64,000 bases of DNA from Vandiemenella viatica (Eukaryota > Arthropoda > Insecta > Orthoptera > Morabidae): contig JARYHS010008074.1 in NCBI GenBank assembly GCA_031002005.1, positions 346,046,932 through 346,110,931 on the forward strand. Reading direction: 5' to 3'. Under the pieces are notes generated by a model, which was not told the origin of the DNA, made no database searches, and saw only the letters and a program-made list of their open reading frames with translations. The number at the start of each line of letters is the position of its first letter. The first letter of the stretch is position 1. Shown here in pieces: positions 1-11,862 of the stretch. The position numbers were made by a program, and so were the translations under genes.

Positions 1-168
1 GAAGTTAGTTCAAACGAGACTGCATACCGTTCAAAACACCTTGGCCAAACAAACTGCTCAGGGGCTCTAGGAAGAACTGCCGTTTTCTTTTAGTGAGTGA
101 CAGCTCACTCGCTCTTTCAGAAGAATTGTTCACAAGAACTGGTTCACTTGCGATCGACACATCTCTAC
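1..168. mobile_element. Possible hAT-type transposon terminus (partial)
   Basis: The segment ends in cacatctctactg. Its reverse complement, CAGTAGAGATGTG, has the CAG start usual for hAT terminal inverted repeats, and the inner sequence carries repeated GTTC/GAAC and gtgagtgacagctcactc-type inverted motifs. The other end would lie left of the window, so neither the inverted repeat nor a target duplication can be confirmed. There is no coding sequence in it. Confidence 0.25.
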
Positions 169-1573
169 TGGATACTAGGGCTGTTGATAAACTATCGATA
201 TTATTTTTTGGAAAATATCGATATTTGTGAGTGATATTTTTAGGACGATATATCGATATTGAAATCTGAATTATTAAAATAAGTTATCGTTTTCCGTTTT
301 CCTCATAGAAGATTTCAAGTTTTTACTGGGGTACATGCAATAAATTTAATCATAGATTTTTAAGAATTTTTAAGAAGCAATGAAAATTTTTTAAATCTAG
401 ATGATTAAATAAAATTCATAGCGCCTTATTTCCAGCTCTGAGTTGGTGCTTCTGATTAATTACGATCTGAGCAACAAGCAGAGTAAAAAAGAGGCCAGCT
501 ATTAATGCTCATTCAAGATGTCAGCATTCGTTCAAATTCTTGTCTGAACATTTTCAAAAATTATTTAAATTTGTCTTGAGTCTAAGCAAAAGTACTAGCA
601 TTAAAAACTAATCGTAATTTGCTAGATATGGTAGTTATCCACAGTTATATACGCTCGTATTTTGCGCGAATTGGTTACATCTTGTCCTATATCAGCAAAA
701 GCACGTCACAGCCAGTTTAGTTATACCACTATTATATCTATTAAGAGAAGAAATAGATGAAAAAAACAAACATCTACCGCTTTGGATTGTCTTTGCAGAG
801 CGTTTTCTTGAAAAGTAATAATGATAAATTGGTGCCTATAGAACACAATATTTCACCTCAGTTGCGAATATAGAATATATTTTCGGGGGGGGGGGGGGCA
901 AGATTAATGTAAGTTGTTGTTGTTGTTGTTGTTGTTGGTGCTTTAGGGCGCGTCGACGACTTGGTCATTAGCGCCCTAGATTAATTTAAGGTTAGGTTAA
1001 GTAATTTTAAGTAGACACCCCATGACACTTTATGTCAGGTTTGCTGCTCGTATTCAGATGGTAATTTGCGCCGAAAGCCCCTTTTACTTTACCGAGATCA
1101 CGTTTCTTTACTGTTCACCTTAAATCATAAAAAATATATCTATTTTTAAACAAACCAAATGATGAAAAGATCTCGGTTACTATTATTTCAAGCATTGGTC
1201 AAGATTTTAATAATGTCTCATCTGTAAACACTTATCCGAACTAAAAGTCAAATACGCGATTTTGATTATCGTGTTTGGAGGGATTCTAGCTGTACATAAT
1301 GTTTTGTTTTGTCATGGATGTATAAATTCCTAAGACCTCTATTTTTTCTTTTTATATACACATGGATATATGTGTTTTATCAACTATCATTCAAATGACT
1401 ATTTTGAGTATCGTTTTGGAAAGGCCTTAAAAGAAGGTTTAATAAATGCAATGTCAATGAAAATGCAACTAAATTTGTTTTATTAATCGTTTATCCAACT
1501 GACAATAAAAAGAATACAATAAAAGAAGAACAAAACTAACAAAAAGGAACTTCAATTTTTATATTTATCAATG
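169..1573. other. Non-coding AT-rich stretch, no gene seen
   Basis: No credible coding frame is present. The start (about 186-265) is rich in TATCGATA-type words in both orientations. A poly-G run lies near 885-898, and a (TTG)n tract with a GC-rich stem is annotated separately. The right end abuts the last codons of the hAT remnant that follows. Confidence 0.5.
913..977. repeat. (TTG)n tract plus short stem-loop, likely retroelement tail
   Basis: About eight TTG units are followed by agggcgcgtcgacgactt and then tcattagcgccct, so AGGGCGC and GCGCCCT can pair. A trinucleotide run next to a conserved stem resembles the 3' end of some insect SINEs and LINEs read on the minus strand. No body of such an element is recognisable beside it. 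The repeat is certain; its origin is inferred. Confidence 0.4.
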
Positions 1574-3820
1574 ATTACAAAACAAAGTCTAGGTTTCTTG
1601 GTACACTTGCAAACGTATCAAGAACTTCATCACTAACTATATTGTCTCTGTAGATAGAAAGTAAAGCAAGTCCTTAAGCCTACTTTCAGATGTGCTGTTC
1701 CTTAAGTCTTCAGTCCTCTCAGGCTGGCGAAAGTTCTCTCTACGCTAGCGACAGAAACAGGAAGAACTGCGAGTATTTTCAGAAGGGTATAAATGTTGGG
1801 GAAGAAAGTCTTGTGTCATGTTTTTAGAGAACTTATAGCCGTTTTTAGAAGATTTGAAAGATTTACCTGACTCCACTTTTCTTTCCATAACATAAACTCA
1901 CTTCACACTATCTCATTATGCGAAAAATCTTCTTCATAGAAACTAAAAGCAGCCTCCAATGAACCGAAATCTGTTATCATACACAATTGTGGAAGGATGT
2001 TTTGTAAAGATGCAACTGTTTCCTTGTGAGATTCAAAGCGTTCTTTCAGTGAATCACAAAAATCGTCCAGGTATGGCACATAAACAGATCGTCGATAGAA
2101 TTCTTCTTCTGTGGTGTAAAGGACGTTACTACGTGCTGTTTGAAGACGGCAAATTCTTGGAATCTCTTCCTTAATGTCAAGTTTAGCAGCGAATGACTTT
2201 ATTTGATTATACAAGGCTTTAAATGAGTTATCAGCATTTGCCCTCTCCTTCGACAAAAGGTGTAACACACTCGTAACGTTAGTCAAGGCCTGTGGAAGAT
2301 CTATATTTTTTCTTTGAAGCTGCTCAGATAAGTTAGGCGTGGTTGATAGCATCCGGCTCAAAACAAAAAGATTAACAAGAAATGCAAATTGACTAATAAC
2401 ACTGCTTAGAGTGTGAGACTTAGAAGCTGAGTCACTGAATTCCTCTTCTATTTTGCAAAGGGAGAGAAAGATAGGTTCCAAAATGTCTTTAAATAAAATT
2501 ACTGAGTCGTGTCTTTCTACCCATCGGGTTTCGCACAGTGAAATAAGTTTCTTTTTCTTTTGTTCTGGACAACATTCAGAGGTCGTTGATTTCAATATTT
2601 CTGTTCTTTTTGCTGACATATGAAAGAATCCACAGATTTCTTTTATGACACCCATACAGTTTCTTATAGAAGGTATTCTGCTCACATCTAACAAACACAA
2701 ATTTAGAGTGTGTGAAGAACAATGTGTATACAGAGCCAACGGTAGCTTCTCTGATGGAAGCTTGTACTCCTCTGAATTACCCACTCATCGTGGCAGCGCC
2801 ATCGTACCCTTTTGGCCTCTTATTTTGTTTAGGTCAAGTCCTAATGTTGACAAGGTCTTAATATTGTGTTAGCCAAACATGCTCCAGTGAAATCATAAAC
2901 GGGAACAAATGTCAGAAAATCTTCTCTGATTTTGAAACTTTGGTCCTCTACGTAACGTACACAGAGAGAAAACTGTTCAATTTGGCTGGTGTCAGTGGTT
3001 TCATCTGCTTAAACGGAATAAAAAACAGATTTTCTGATATTTTCTACAATTTTTGATTGTATTATGTGCCCAAATGTGTTAATAAGTTCATTTTGAATGA
3101 AAGAACTTCTGTACATCGTCTTTCCACCACTGGTCGTTAACTGGTCTTTAAGAATATTATCTCCACTGTTGGCTCGGTATCTCAACAACGATCAAAAATT
3201 GCCATCATTTTGGGCTGGTTCTTCAAGGCATATTCGCCCACAGTCACGATGACCCCTTAGAGCTATTTGTTGCAAAATCGTATTGTTTGTATTATAGGGA
3301 TTATCCATTTTCTATTATTCTCAATATCTAGTCTTCTTTGCGCATTTACTTGATTGATAACTCTTTCTCCCTTGTTCTTAACTATCGCTTTTGTGTTTTC
3401 AGCGATCAAAACAGATTTCTTATGGTAGGATAACTTCTCATGTTTGCTAAACATTGCCCTGGCTTTTTTTAAATTGCTAAAAGCCTGAGTAACCAACTCC
3501 CCTATTATTTGGTGTTCTCCTTTCCCTACATTTATAGTATGGGAACATAACACGCAGTACTTACAAAAACATCCCGATTTTTCCTCTGAATAACCTAACT
3601 ACGTAAAATCTTCTAGCCACTTCATTTGAAAAGCTCGAGTTTGGTTTGAACTAGTGGTGGTGCGAAATTTGTACCAAGGCTGAGGTTTCCAAACATTTAC
3701 TAACAAAAAATTTTTTTTTTCGTTTGTGAAAGACTGAATGGAATTTTTTTGACAGTAGTTTCCAATTTCATAAATATTTTTCATTACTTGGTTAGGCCTA
3801 CTATCCTCCATAACCGGAAA
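1574..3820 (-). pseudogene. Decayed hAT transposase (TTF zinc finger/DUF4371 type)
   Basis: Read on the minus strand, the pieces appear in the order of a hAT transposase. The TTF-type zinc finger (CFCKYCVLC, then a KARAMFSKHEKLSYH segment) lies around 3270-3811. The RGHRDCG motif and a GLDLNKIRGQKGYDGAATMS segment typical of DUF4371 lie about 2790-3260. The catalytic-core region with THCSSHTLNLCL and a TRWVERHDSV segment is the longest open piece, 1903-2784. The C-terminal dimerisation segment (VERTFASLRGLKT) runs to a stop near 1574. Several frameshifts and stops separate the pieces, so it cannot make a transposase. An intact relative would cut and paste DNA as a nuclear dimer. The termini of this copy were not found. 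Class is confident; subfamily is not. Confidence 0.75.
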
Positions 3821-3835
3821 ACCATTAATTGAGCT

Positions 3836-4171
3836 CGAACACGGCCAACTAAAGATACAGGCCTGGGTGCACTTTGGTGACGTCAGTAGAGTAGTGCTAT
3901 AGCCGAACCACGGCCGAGAGCCGAGCCACGCACATGCTCGCGTACTTACAGTTTCCGCTGCGCGAAATTAAATTCACACACACGTGCACATAGATATTGA
4001 CAAATAATTACTTTATACTTACTACATGATTTTTTATGTCAACTACGTACTTCAAATTCAGTCTCATCAGTAAATTCATAGTAATCAAATATTCGTAAAT
4101 AATTGCTTTGTGCTTCACTACATCAGTTTTTGTCAAATATTGTACTTCAGATTTAGTCTCACCACTCCAAT

Positions 4172-4202
<31 letters not shown>

Positions 4203-4722
4203 TGGATATTCAAGTGCACATGTCAAAATATTAAATTAACATGCTTCAAATTCTGTACTACTCATATGCTTACAAACTTAAAGGTAACATCATCTTTATA
4301 TTATTTTATTGTTTATAAGGTTCTTCATAGTTAAAAAAATTTCATTAAGGAAAAATGGGAGTTAATAAACAAAAAACATTGAATATGGTATTTACATATT
4401 TATTTACTGAAGAAATTACACAACCATCAGTTTGTAAAACAGTATATTCTACTTTTTTGCAGCATTATCATTGTACTGCAATACATGACATGACTTAAAT
4501 GGCACATATTAAAGCAGCTTAAATTACTAATAATGTTTCAGTTGTCATTGTGGCCCAGGTTGCATGTCTAACAAGCCACAAATTCAGTCACTAGAAAAGT
4601 AAAGCTTATATCATGTACTTGTTTTAAAACTTATTACTCCTCCATTTATACAATGAATTTGCAAATTTAAGAATTCTTACATCTAAATATTATAACTTGC
4701 CTTCAGTTTTTTTAATTGCCTC
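3836..4722. other. Non-coding, includes a (CA)n microsatellite
   Basis: No gene is seen. A (CA)14-like run occupies about 4175-4202, and small open frames across it are artefacts of the repeat. A GC-richer patch near 3880-3960 may belong to the terminal part of the preceding hAT element, but no paired terminus was found. Confidence 0.5.
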
Positions 4723-7700
4723 CAGTGGCGGCCCTAGCAAGTTTTTCAGGTGGTGCGAGATCTCATTGTGGCGCCCCAAATGAGCAATCGCTTATTCCTG
4801 ATTAAGGTGTCGACACAAACAGACTGAAAATAACTTACATTTTTTTACATCCTAGTAATATTATTAATGTAGAAGTTTGTCACTGTTTCACGTCGAAACA
4901 CAGAACGGCTTAGGTCTAAAATTTGGAATAATGTATTGGCTCTCTAATTTTATTCCGATCGAAAAATTTGTTCCCGTGAGGTTCGAATACGAATACCTGT
5001 ATGAATGCGTTATGAATTTCATTCGAGCAAAGCCGCGGGAAGAAGATAGTCTTTATATATTAATAATAACTCAAACATCAGATAGATTAGTATAGGATAG
5101 CAGCGGTATGAATGAGAAATAACAACAGTAAAAAGAAACATTATATGTTTGAAAGGTTTACTTAAGGTACTATGGAGTACACAATGCTCACATCACGTAT
5201 ACGTCAAATTAGTTTTTAATAAGTTGTTTTTAAAATAAACAAATGAGGAAATAAAGTCATAAATACAAGTCCTAGATCACCACCTTCCTCGCTTTTGCTC
5301 TTAGGCAATATTATTTTCTATTGATAAAATTGCGAGATCTGACAGTCTATCATGAGTCTAAGTTTACTGTAAATATGTTTTGATAAGTTTTCATTTACTT
5401 CTCCTTTAGCGACAGTTACAGATATAGACTATGGTTAGAAAAATTCGAAGTTCTGTCCACACATTCGGGAACATATCCTGCCAACCATTTTCTTTCATAA
5501 GTTGAACTTTTATTGGTTCTCCTGATTCAGGCCTCATCAACATTAGTTTCAGTTAGAAAGTTTCTCAACCAACTCACATTGTTCACCCTGAGTTAAACTT
5601 ATTTTAAATCTGCACAGCACTTTTCAGGAATTGTTTTGATAATGTGTAAGAGCGATACTGTATCATTAAATTTGCACAGTTGTTTAAAATTAGTGACCAA
5701 CGCAGTCATAATTTTATCAGTCATATGCTGAAACACGTTCATTGTAAACAATTCTTCTGGATCTGTTGCTATCTCATCTACGGCCCCCTAGTAAAAAAAT
5801 CTTTATTTTCTTGGGGATCTGATAGGATATGTCCCAGTCTGAGAAGCAATTTCTTTAGCTGTGATGAGAACGGAAGAATAAATCCGGCACTCTTCATCAA
5901 ATTCCGAGCTGTTTTCCTGCAATTTTGAAGCATTTCATAAATCAACTTTCAGTCTGCGTAACCTTGCTTACGATATTTACTTAAAACAATGTATTAAACC
6001 AACTCACCATTGTAACTATGAACACAAATTGCTACGTGATCTTGCCCAGAGACAGGCTTCTGTTGCTTCAACTGAATAATTCGTTTTCAGAAGGGCGTCA
6101 CGAACTGAAGAGTGTGTTAACGAACTGCAGCGAGGCTAGAAACTCTAGTTTCCAAACGAATTTCGCAAATGTTTTTTGGTGATTTTCTTCCAAGTGCTTG
6201 GATACCACTTCCCATCGCTATGTTGATCGAGAGAATAGAACAAATATTCTTTAAAGAAATCCGGACAAGTAAACCGATTTAACTGATGTTTCGGCGGCAC
6301 CTGCTATTACCTAATTTAATGACAGCTACATGGATTAAAAATGCTCGAAGATATCGATAAATAGGTCAGTGAGTCCAGTTACCAGCTCTCAAAAAGTCAC
6401 TTACTGGCTTGCAAACATCAAAACACTCGTGCACTTGGACTTCGTCTACATTAGTGTCAACAAAAGTGATGTTTAATATAATTGTTCGTCGTAACAGACA
6501 TTAGGAGTTCAATTCAGTATGATGGAAAAGTATTTAGATGACTTAACCACAGTCAAAATTTTATTATGAACTTTATTCGTTTTGAATACATTTGCCAAAA
6601 TAATAGACATTACTCTCATTAGTAATACGGCGGAGATGCTCCACCATTACAGGGTAATATACCCAGGAAGTTACCATTATTAGAAGTATTTAGTGTTTTA
6701 GATACAAAGCTTCCTCTGAACAAAAAATTATTGCATGTTAAAAAGAATACTTTGGACATCATTCATTCGAGGATAGCAAACCACTGTGATTTTTTTTTTT
6801 GCAAATGCTTGTATGATACACTAATTTTTTAATTTTCGTGAGTTTTGAGACGCTCTGACAAGTAGCTCCATTCATCAAATCCTCCTTTTTCCCAAATAAG
6901 AGTGAGACCTTCTGTTGAATAAACAACAGTAAAAACTAATTACTTTATCTGCAGATTTAGAGTAAACAAGCCATCTTCTTTTATAAGTTTCTCCATTTGG
7001 CATTACTCTTTAAAAATGCGTATTCGAAAAATGTCGTCGATGATTTGTTTCTTGGATTTTTTCATTGAGCTGATAAATATTTCATCTCTAGCCGCAGAGT
7101 CAAAGAGTGACCATTTTGAAATATCATCATAATTTGTACTTTGAAAAGGCGACAGTGGTGGTATGTCTTTGACACCCCATTCTGTAAAATTTTGAACTGC
7201 AGACGACGCTCAAACCATTGCTAAATACATGCTGCTCTTTATCATCATGGGCCTCGCCTAAAGAACTTTTATTAAATAAGTTGTCTTCCGTCGCGTGTTG
7301 AGGTAGTCCCGGGGTCGACGCTTCAGATGACTTCTAAACTCTAAACAATTTTGAAGCCTTCTCAGCTTCGCATTGTTTTTCTTTTCTTTTTATGTATTGT
7401 GCATCAGGCAGGTTTTCTTATAGGTAGCGACTTGTCTGTAAACGACACATTATGCTTTGTAAATATTTATGATACCAGCATTAATTGCAAATCACCTAAG
7501 GTCCAACATGGCAGAAATGGATTAGTAGGTTGAATTTTGCCCCAGGCACATGCACCCACACGAGAACTCCAAGAGTAGAGACGAAAAGACAGGAAACAGA
7601 TGCGGGAGGCGCGGCGCGGCACCGGAGAGAGTAATTATGGGACGAGTTGTCATTTTCTTGATTAGAGTAACTCGAGTTGACTCGAATTCTATGAGGACAT

Positions 7701-7909
7701 ATGACTAAGCATTAGGCTGAAACTCTTACATTTATAAACTCTTCTGGATGATTAGTATGTTAATATAATATGTGAACAGAAAACTGGGTTATTATAGAAT
7801 TTCTTTTTCACTGTTTGCGCAGACGATCCCTCGCTGCATTTTCGGCGCCCCCCATATGACGGCGCCCGGTGCGGTCGCACCGCTCGCACCACCCTAGGGC
7901 CGCCCCTGC
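4723..7909 (-). mobile_element. hAT transposon with terminal inverted repeats, decayed
   Basis: The left end begins CAGTGGCGGCCCTAG. The right end, reverse complemented, begins CAGGGGCGGCCCTAG. Both continue with a GGTGGTGCGAG block, slightly displaced, and a GGCGCC-rich block. CAG...CTG ends and a 3.2-kb size fit a hAT element. A clear 8-bp target duplication is not visible, which suggests the flanks have mutated. The transposase is on the minus strand and is annotated separately. The terminal sequence is unlike anything found around the first hAT remnant, so the two are probably different families of one class. Confidence 0.7.
5285..7190 (-). pseudogene. hAT transposase remnant inside the 4.7-7.9 kb element
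   Basis: On the minus strand an N-terminal piece near 7010-7190 (ending in SMKKSKKQIIDDIF) is followed near 6960-7015 by PNGETYKRRWLVYSKSADK. That is the NGE...R.WL.YS signature of TTF-zinc-finger hAT proteins. NNGNFLGI near 6660 corresponds to the GNF box after the RGH motif. At 5285-5470 the C-terminal dimerisation segment is visible as VWTELRIFLTIV, then KLIKTYL and DRLSDLAILSIENNIA. Stops and frameshifts occur throughout, and much of the middle is unreadable. The order and direction agree with the element's ends. No function is expected. Confidence 0.65.
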
Positions 7910-9971
7910 ATACTCTGTTAGTTGTGAAGTGTAGGGCTAAGTTTTATCCCTAGGGTCAGTATTGCGGGTTACGGAATACCTCAAGTCTTGTACAAAATCG
8001 ACTGTAGATGATTTACGGTTCAGTGCAGATTAAATGGGGTTTCCAGACACAGTGGTTCATTTCAAGTAGCCCATAGTTGTCCGCTCTCTCTCCTAGTTAC
8101 AAGTTACCCACGATGTTCATGTTTATTTACTAGCACAAGAGAAGAAGAGGATAGGTTCAAGAAAGAAGAATTCAAGAGCAGAAAACAAATGAAGAAAGTC
8201 GGCGCAAGTCATAGGGCATTGTAGCTTAACCCCTTAAAACCCACGTGTCAGTAATCTTGGCAAACCCAGTCAATAGTCATAGCACGATCCTACACTTAGG
8301 GTCAGCGACAATTTCATTGTAGTATCTTTTAAAATGTGTTTAATATGACTGTTGCTTCGCAGAAGCACGTGTAGTATTTAATCGTTAATGTAACTACTAT
8401 TTGAAAAAATCTTTGAGTGATTTCTAAAACTATGTTTTGCCGCGCTGGGTTAGTTAATGTTAAGTCTGTTCACATTCGTTCGACGCTATTTTTTCGGCAA
8501 TAATGTTGTGAATATAAAGCTTTTTCTTTCTATATTAGAGGTTATACGAGTTTTTGTATAGCTAGAAAAATATTTTGATCACAATTTCTAAGAAAGTCGT
8601 AAACTATCATCCTATTCAGGTCGATATATTTTTCGATATTCGTTGAAGCGGAGATTCTACGATAACCGTAGCGCCGCAATTTGGTGAAAGATTCTTAAGT
8701 CACATGACAAATCGAAAGTAAGGAATTAATTTTTTTGATATCTCGCTTAGTTCTCGAGATATACTGTCTCAAAAGTGAGGTGGTTATGCTGAAATGTGGC
8801 CTCAACCAGAAGAAAAATTTCTTCAAATCTAAATTCGATGATGGATTCATCAGTAACTCAAAGAGACAAATCAGAAGGAAATAATTAATTTTTTTTGGTT
8901 CATGAGTACTTTTGATACTGATCCCATTATATGATACTCCATATAGTTTACCAAATCGTTTGGAAACTATATCAATAAAAAAATTTGGTACATTTACAAC
9001 GAACAGCATTTTAATCTCCAGGGTCGTAATTTATTTACCGGTAGTAATTTAAGTTTTTCACAGCACAAAATATTGAGGTACATAGCTTATTAAAAATAAT
9101 AAAATATTAATCACAAACTTGCGTCAATGTGGTCTTCACAACAATATATTGAGGATATTGTAGTAACATAAGCCAGGATCAGGTCGTGCAAGCATTAACC
9201 ACTTTTTCCACATTACAAAATGGCGTGGAACAGAAACAAACAATTTTTAGGGTGTATAAACGGTCGTGTTTACACACAGAGGCACCAAACACCATTTGTA
9301 AACTCTAGAACTCATTTTAATAATGAAATAAGCAAACCGCCTATATATTTACAATGGCATGAGCCAACAACTGACGTCACAAGAGACTACCTGAAAGCTG
9401 GGAGCGTTTTGGCACCAATATTCAAATCATCGCATAAAAATGCAAAAGTTTGCTATTTTTCCGTTCGTTATGTCAAGAAATAATTTTTTGTTTTGTTTAT
9501 AGTAGACGACCAGCTACAATACGGACTACTTTCCCAAAATTAGTCAAGTAACCAATTTAAACATGTTTCTGTATTACTGAAGCAATTAGTTGCAGCCACA
9601 TTTGTAATTTGAACAATTTCGCCTATAGGTGATCTCCGTAGGAGGAAACTTGTTTATTTTGCTTATTTTCACTCCTTAATTTCATCCTCTTATATAAAAT
9701 GCTAATCTGGAGACTGCGCACGTCGTCTATAGTTATTGGCTAGAGAACGGTCACGTACCAGCGTTCACTCGCCAATCAACAGCCACCATATTACATTCGT
9801 TCCTTCATGTTGCTTTTTTTTTTTTTTTTTTGGTCAACTAGATGCAGAAATTCATGTAAAGAAAAGGATATTCAATGTTTACTCTATTTTATCTGTATCA
9901 GTTAAAAGAACTAATTTAAACCATAGCCTAACATTTTTTTTTTTGGCAAATGATAAGAAACAATGATGTTT
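7910..9971. other. Mostly unassigned intergenic/TE-derived DNA
   Basis: There is no convincing gene. 8690-8870 holds one copy of a repeat unit that also occurs in the two Helitron-like copies. 9815-9971 matches, at a diverged level, 12575-12715 beyond the LINE insertion. Open frames at 9220-9483 and 9736-9966 have no recognisable features, and the latter runs through poly-T. Confidence 0.4.
8690..8870 (+). repeat. Copy of Helitron-associated unit with the 25-nt motif
   Basis: The words gatatctcgcttagttctcg and agatatactgtctcaaaag are followed by a degenerate motif copy (8784-8809, ending cctcaaccagaag) and then gatgatggattc. The same succession occurs at 14790-15050 and, inverted, at 45000-45500. 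A second partial unit follows. No coding potential is seen. Confidence 0.55.
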
Positions 9972-9983
9972 ATTAAAAACTCA

Positions 9984-11020
9984 TGAGTAGCTGATGTGCA
10001 ATTTGGTTTGCGTTTATATTGGAATGTCCAGTGGTCTTCGATGCATCATTGTTGAGGCGTTTTAGAAGTCTCCATGCCTTGTGACTATCTCTTTTCAGGT
10101 CCAGCTCTTCTAATGTTTTGATCCAGCGGTCTCTTTTTGCTGCACTTAGAGATGAGATAAGTGATTACCAGCTTCTATTGTCTTTTCACCAAATGGATCA
10201 TCTTGGAAAAGTGTTTTATAAACCATGAACTGGACAGCTAGATCTGAGGTGAGACCCGGAATATATGAGACCGGCAACCACGGGGAATGAATCTTCTGGA
10301 GCATTTTTTCACAGCTGCAGTGAATGTGTCATATGATTCTGGTGTTGGTTCAATAGTAGACACAGCCGCATCCAATATTTCTGTGAACATAGCCCAGTTA
10401 GCTCTCTTGAAGTTATACCTCCTGCGGAATGGAACTCTCTGGGGTCTTACTGTCGCAAACACTTCACACATTATGGGCCTGTGCTGCGTGTTTGGTATTG
10501 GGCTACAGACAGACTTCACACATTGCTGGCTGATGTGATTACTGCTGAATATTAGATCAGGGTTGTAGCCCCGTCTCCATCTCCCACTGTTAAAAGATGC
10601 TGGCAGTTTGGGATCATGTACGATAGTAAGTTGATTTACATCTGCCCATTCTTCTACTGCAATGCCTTTCTCGTCATTGAAGTCGTAGCCCCAAGCAGTA
10701 CAATGAGAATTAAAATCTCCGATAACAATCTGCAGATGTTGATTATGGAAATTAAACGGTGGTTTGACAGTGAATTTACTGGAGATTGTACAGTTTTTAA
10801 GCTCAATGGTGAGGACTTCAATGTCGTTCTCCTCTGTGAAGACCGTGGACAGGATCTGAACATCTGGTCGGACAAAGATGGCACTTCCGTATTTATGGTG
10901 AGGTCTCTCAACCGCGCAGATCATTCCATTTATTTTAGGTCGGCGCATTTCAGTACTTCTATGTGTCTCCTGTACACATAAAATGTGGCATTTGTGTTGA
11001 TTGCATAGGTCTTGTAGCAA
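9984..11020 (-). pseudogene. LINE ORF2 5' part: APE-type endonuclease and pre-RT linker
   Basis: The 260-codon open frame (10238-11020) is an exonuclease-endonuclease-phosphatase domain. It shows ILCVQETHR (catalytic Glu region), IVIGDFNSHCTAWG (GDFN motif) and, near the end, NPDLIFSS. The usual SDH is changed to TQHRPI, so a catalytic His/Asp context looks altered. Downstream in other frames (9984-10237) RWIKTLEELDL, KAWRLLKRLNN and NANQIAHQLL match the linker that precedes the RT fingers in many LINEs. Coding then stops at the insertion edge. In an intact element this nuclease nicks target DNA to prime reverse transcription. It belongs with the plus-strand piece at 11560-11784. Confidence 0.75.
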
Positions 11021-11554
11021 TTCTTCCTAATTGGGTCACCTGAAAAGGCAAGAGTACAGTTATGGAAAATGAGGGTTCCCAACATCTCAGGACCACTGAC
11101 AGTTGCAGAGCGCTTGCCACCTGGTCATGAAGAAGACTGGAACGTCTGGCGGTTGTCGCATATAAATTATGTTTACGACGGCGAGCTTGCAATTAGATAA
11201 ATAAATAAGTATATAATTTCTTGTAGACTGAAGTTTTTGTTATGTACTTTTACAGTTTATTTATCTCATTTATTTGCTTAACAATCCTCTTAATACCAAT
11301 AACGATCGCGCCTGTCACTATATCCGAAGATTTGCAGGTTCGCTTTCTACTCAAGATCTCTCAATTTAATTTTTACGCTGCTGCTAAATCAATCTTGTCT
11401 TGGTCGTTTCCTCTACTCAACAATTCTCTTAACTTCACTTCTTTTTCAGAGATCATATCCTTTAAAGCATCTCTGGGCAAACAATATTTATTAAACTTTG
11501 TATTCTTTTTTATATGTATATATAAATCATTTTAACTTTTAATTTACCACTATG

Positions 11555-11850
11555 TCACACGGTCTTTAAATCGATTGCGAACAGGAGTGGGCAGGTCCAA
11601 GGAAAATCTAATGAGATGGGGTTATACTGATACTACCAGTATTAAATGCGAATGTGGAGAAGACCAAACTATGAATCATATGCTCGAGTGCCCTATGTGC
11701 CCATCATCCTGCAACAACGAATACCTGTTTCAAGTAACACACAATGCGATTGAGGTTGCGAAGTACTGGGCCAAGTGTGTTTAAAGTTGTTGATTTACAA
11801 AATGTATTTAACTGTGTATTTTGATGTTTTTGACACGAGAATAATAAAAA
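11555..11850 (+). pseudogene. LINE ORF2 C-terminal end and 3' UTR
   Basis: The peptide at 11575-11784 begins RTGVGRSKENLMRWGYTD and continues with CECG...QTMNHMLECPMC. This is the CxC...HxxxxC cluster found at the C terminus of several LINE reverse transcriptases. A stop follows, then a short AT-rich UTR ending in a simple A-rich tail just before the target duplication. The fragment lacks all RT motifs. Confidence 0.65.
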
Positions 11851-11862
11851 ATTAAAAACTCA

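Larger units (their letters stand above)
9972..11862. mobile_element. LINE insertion with inverted 5' part (twin-priming structure)
   Basis: ATTAAAAACTCA occurs at both edges (9972-9983 and 11851-11862). The outer flanks match the uninterrupted diverged copy at 12575-12925, so this is one insertion with a 12-bp target duplication. Inside it, the LINE endonuclease/pre-RT part lies on the minus strand on the left. The C-terminal zinc-binding part and 3' UTR, ending in aataataaaaa, lie on the plus strand on the right. The reverse-transcriptase core is missing. That arrangement is what twin priming during target-primed reverse transcription produces. The segment 11190-11555 at the junction is not clearly assigned. 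Confidence 0.7.

Noticed and set aside
4008..4334. Frames with runs of Cys-Val or Thr-His
   Set aside because: Translations of the (CA)n microsatellite.
9220..9483. 87-codon open frame (MAWNRNKQFLG...)
   Set aside because: No domain, no repeat relation and no splice or context support; a chance frame of this size is expected in 64 kb.
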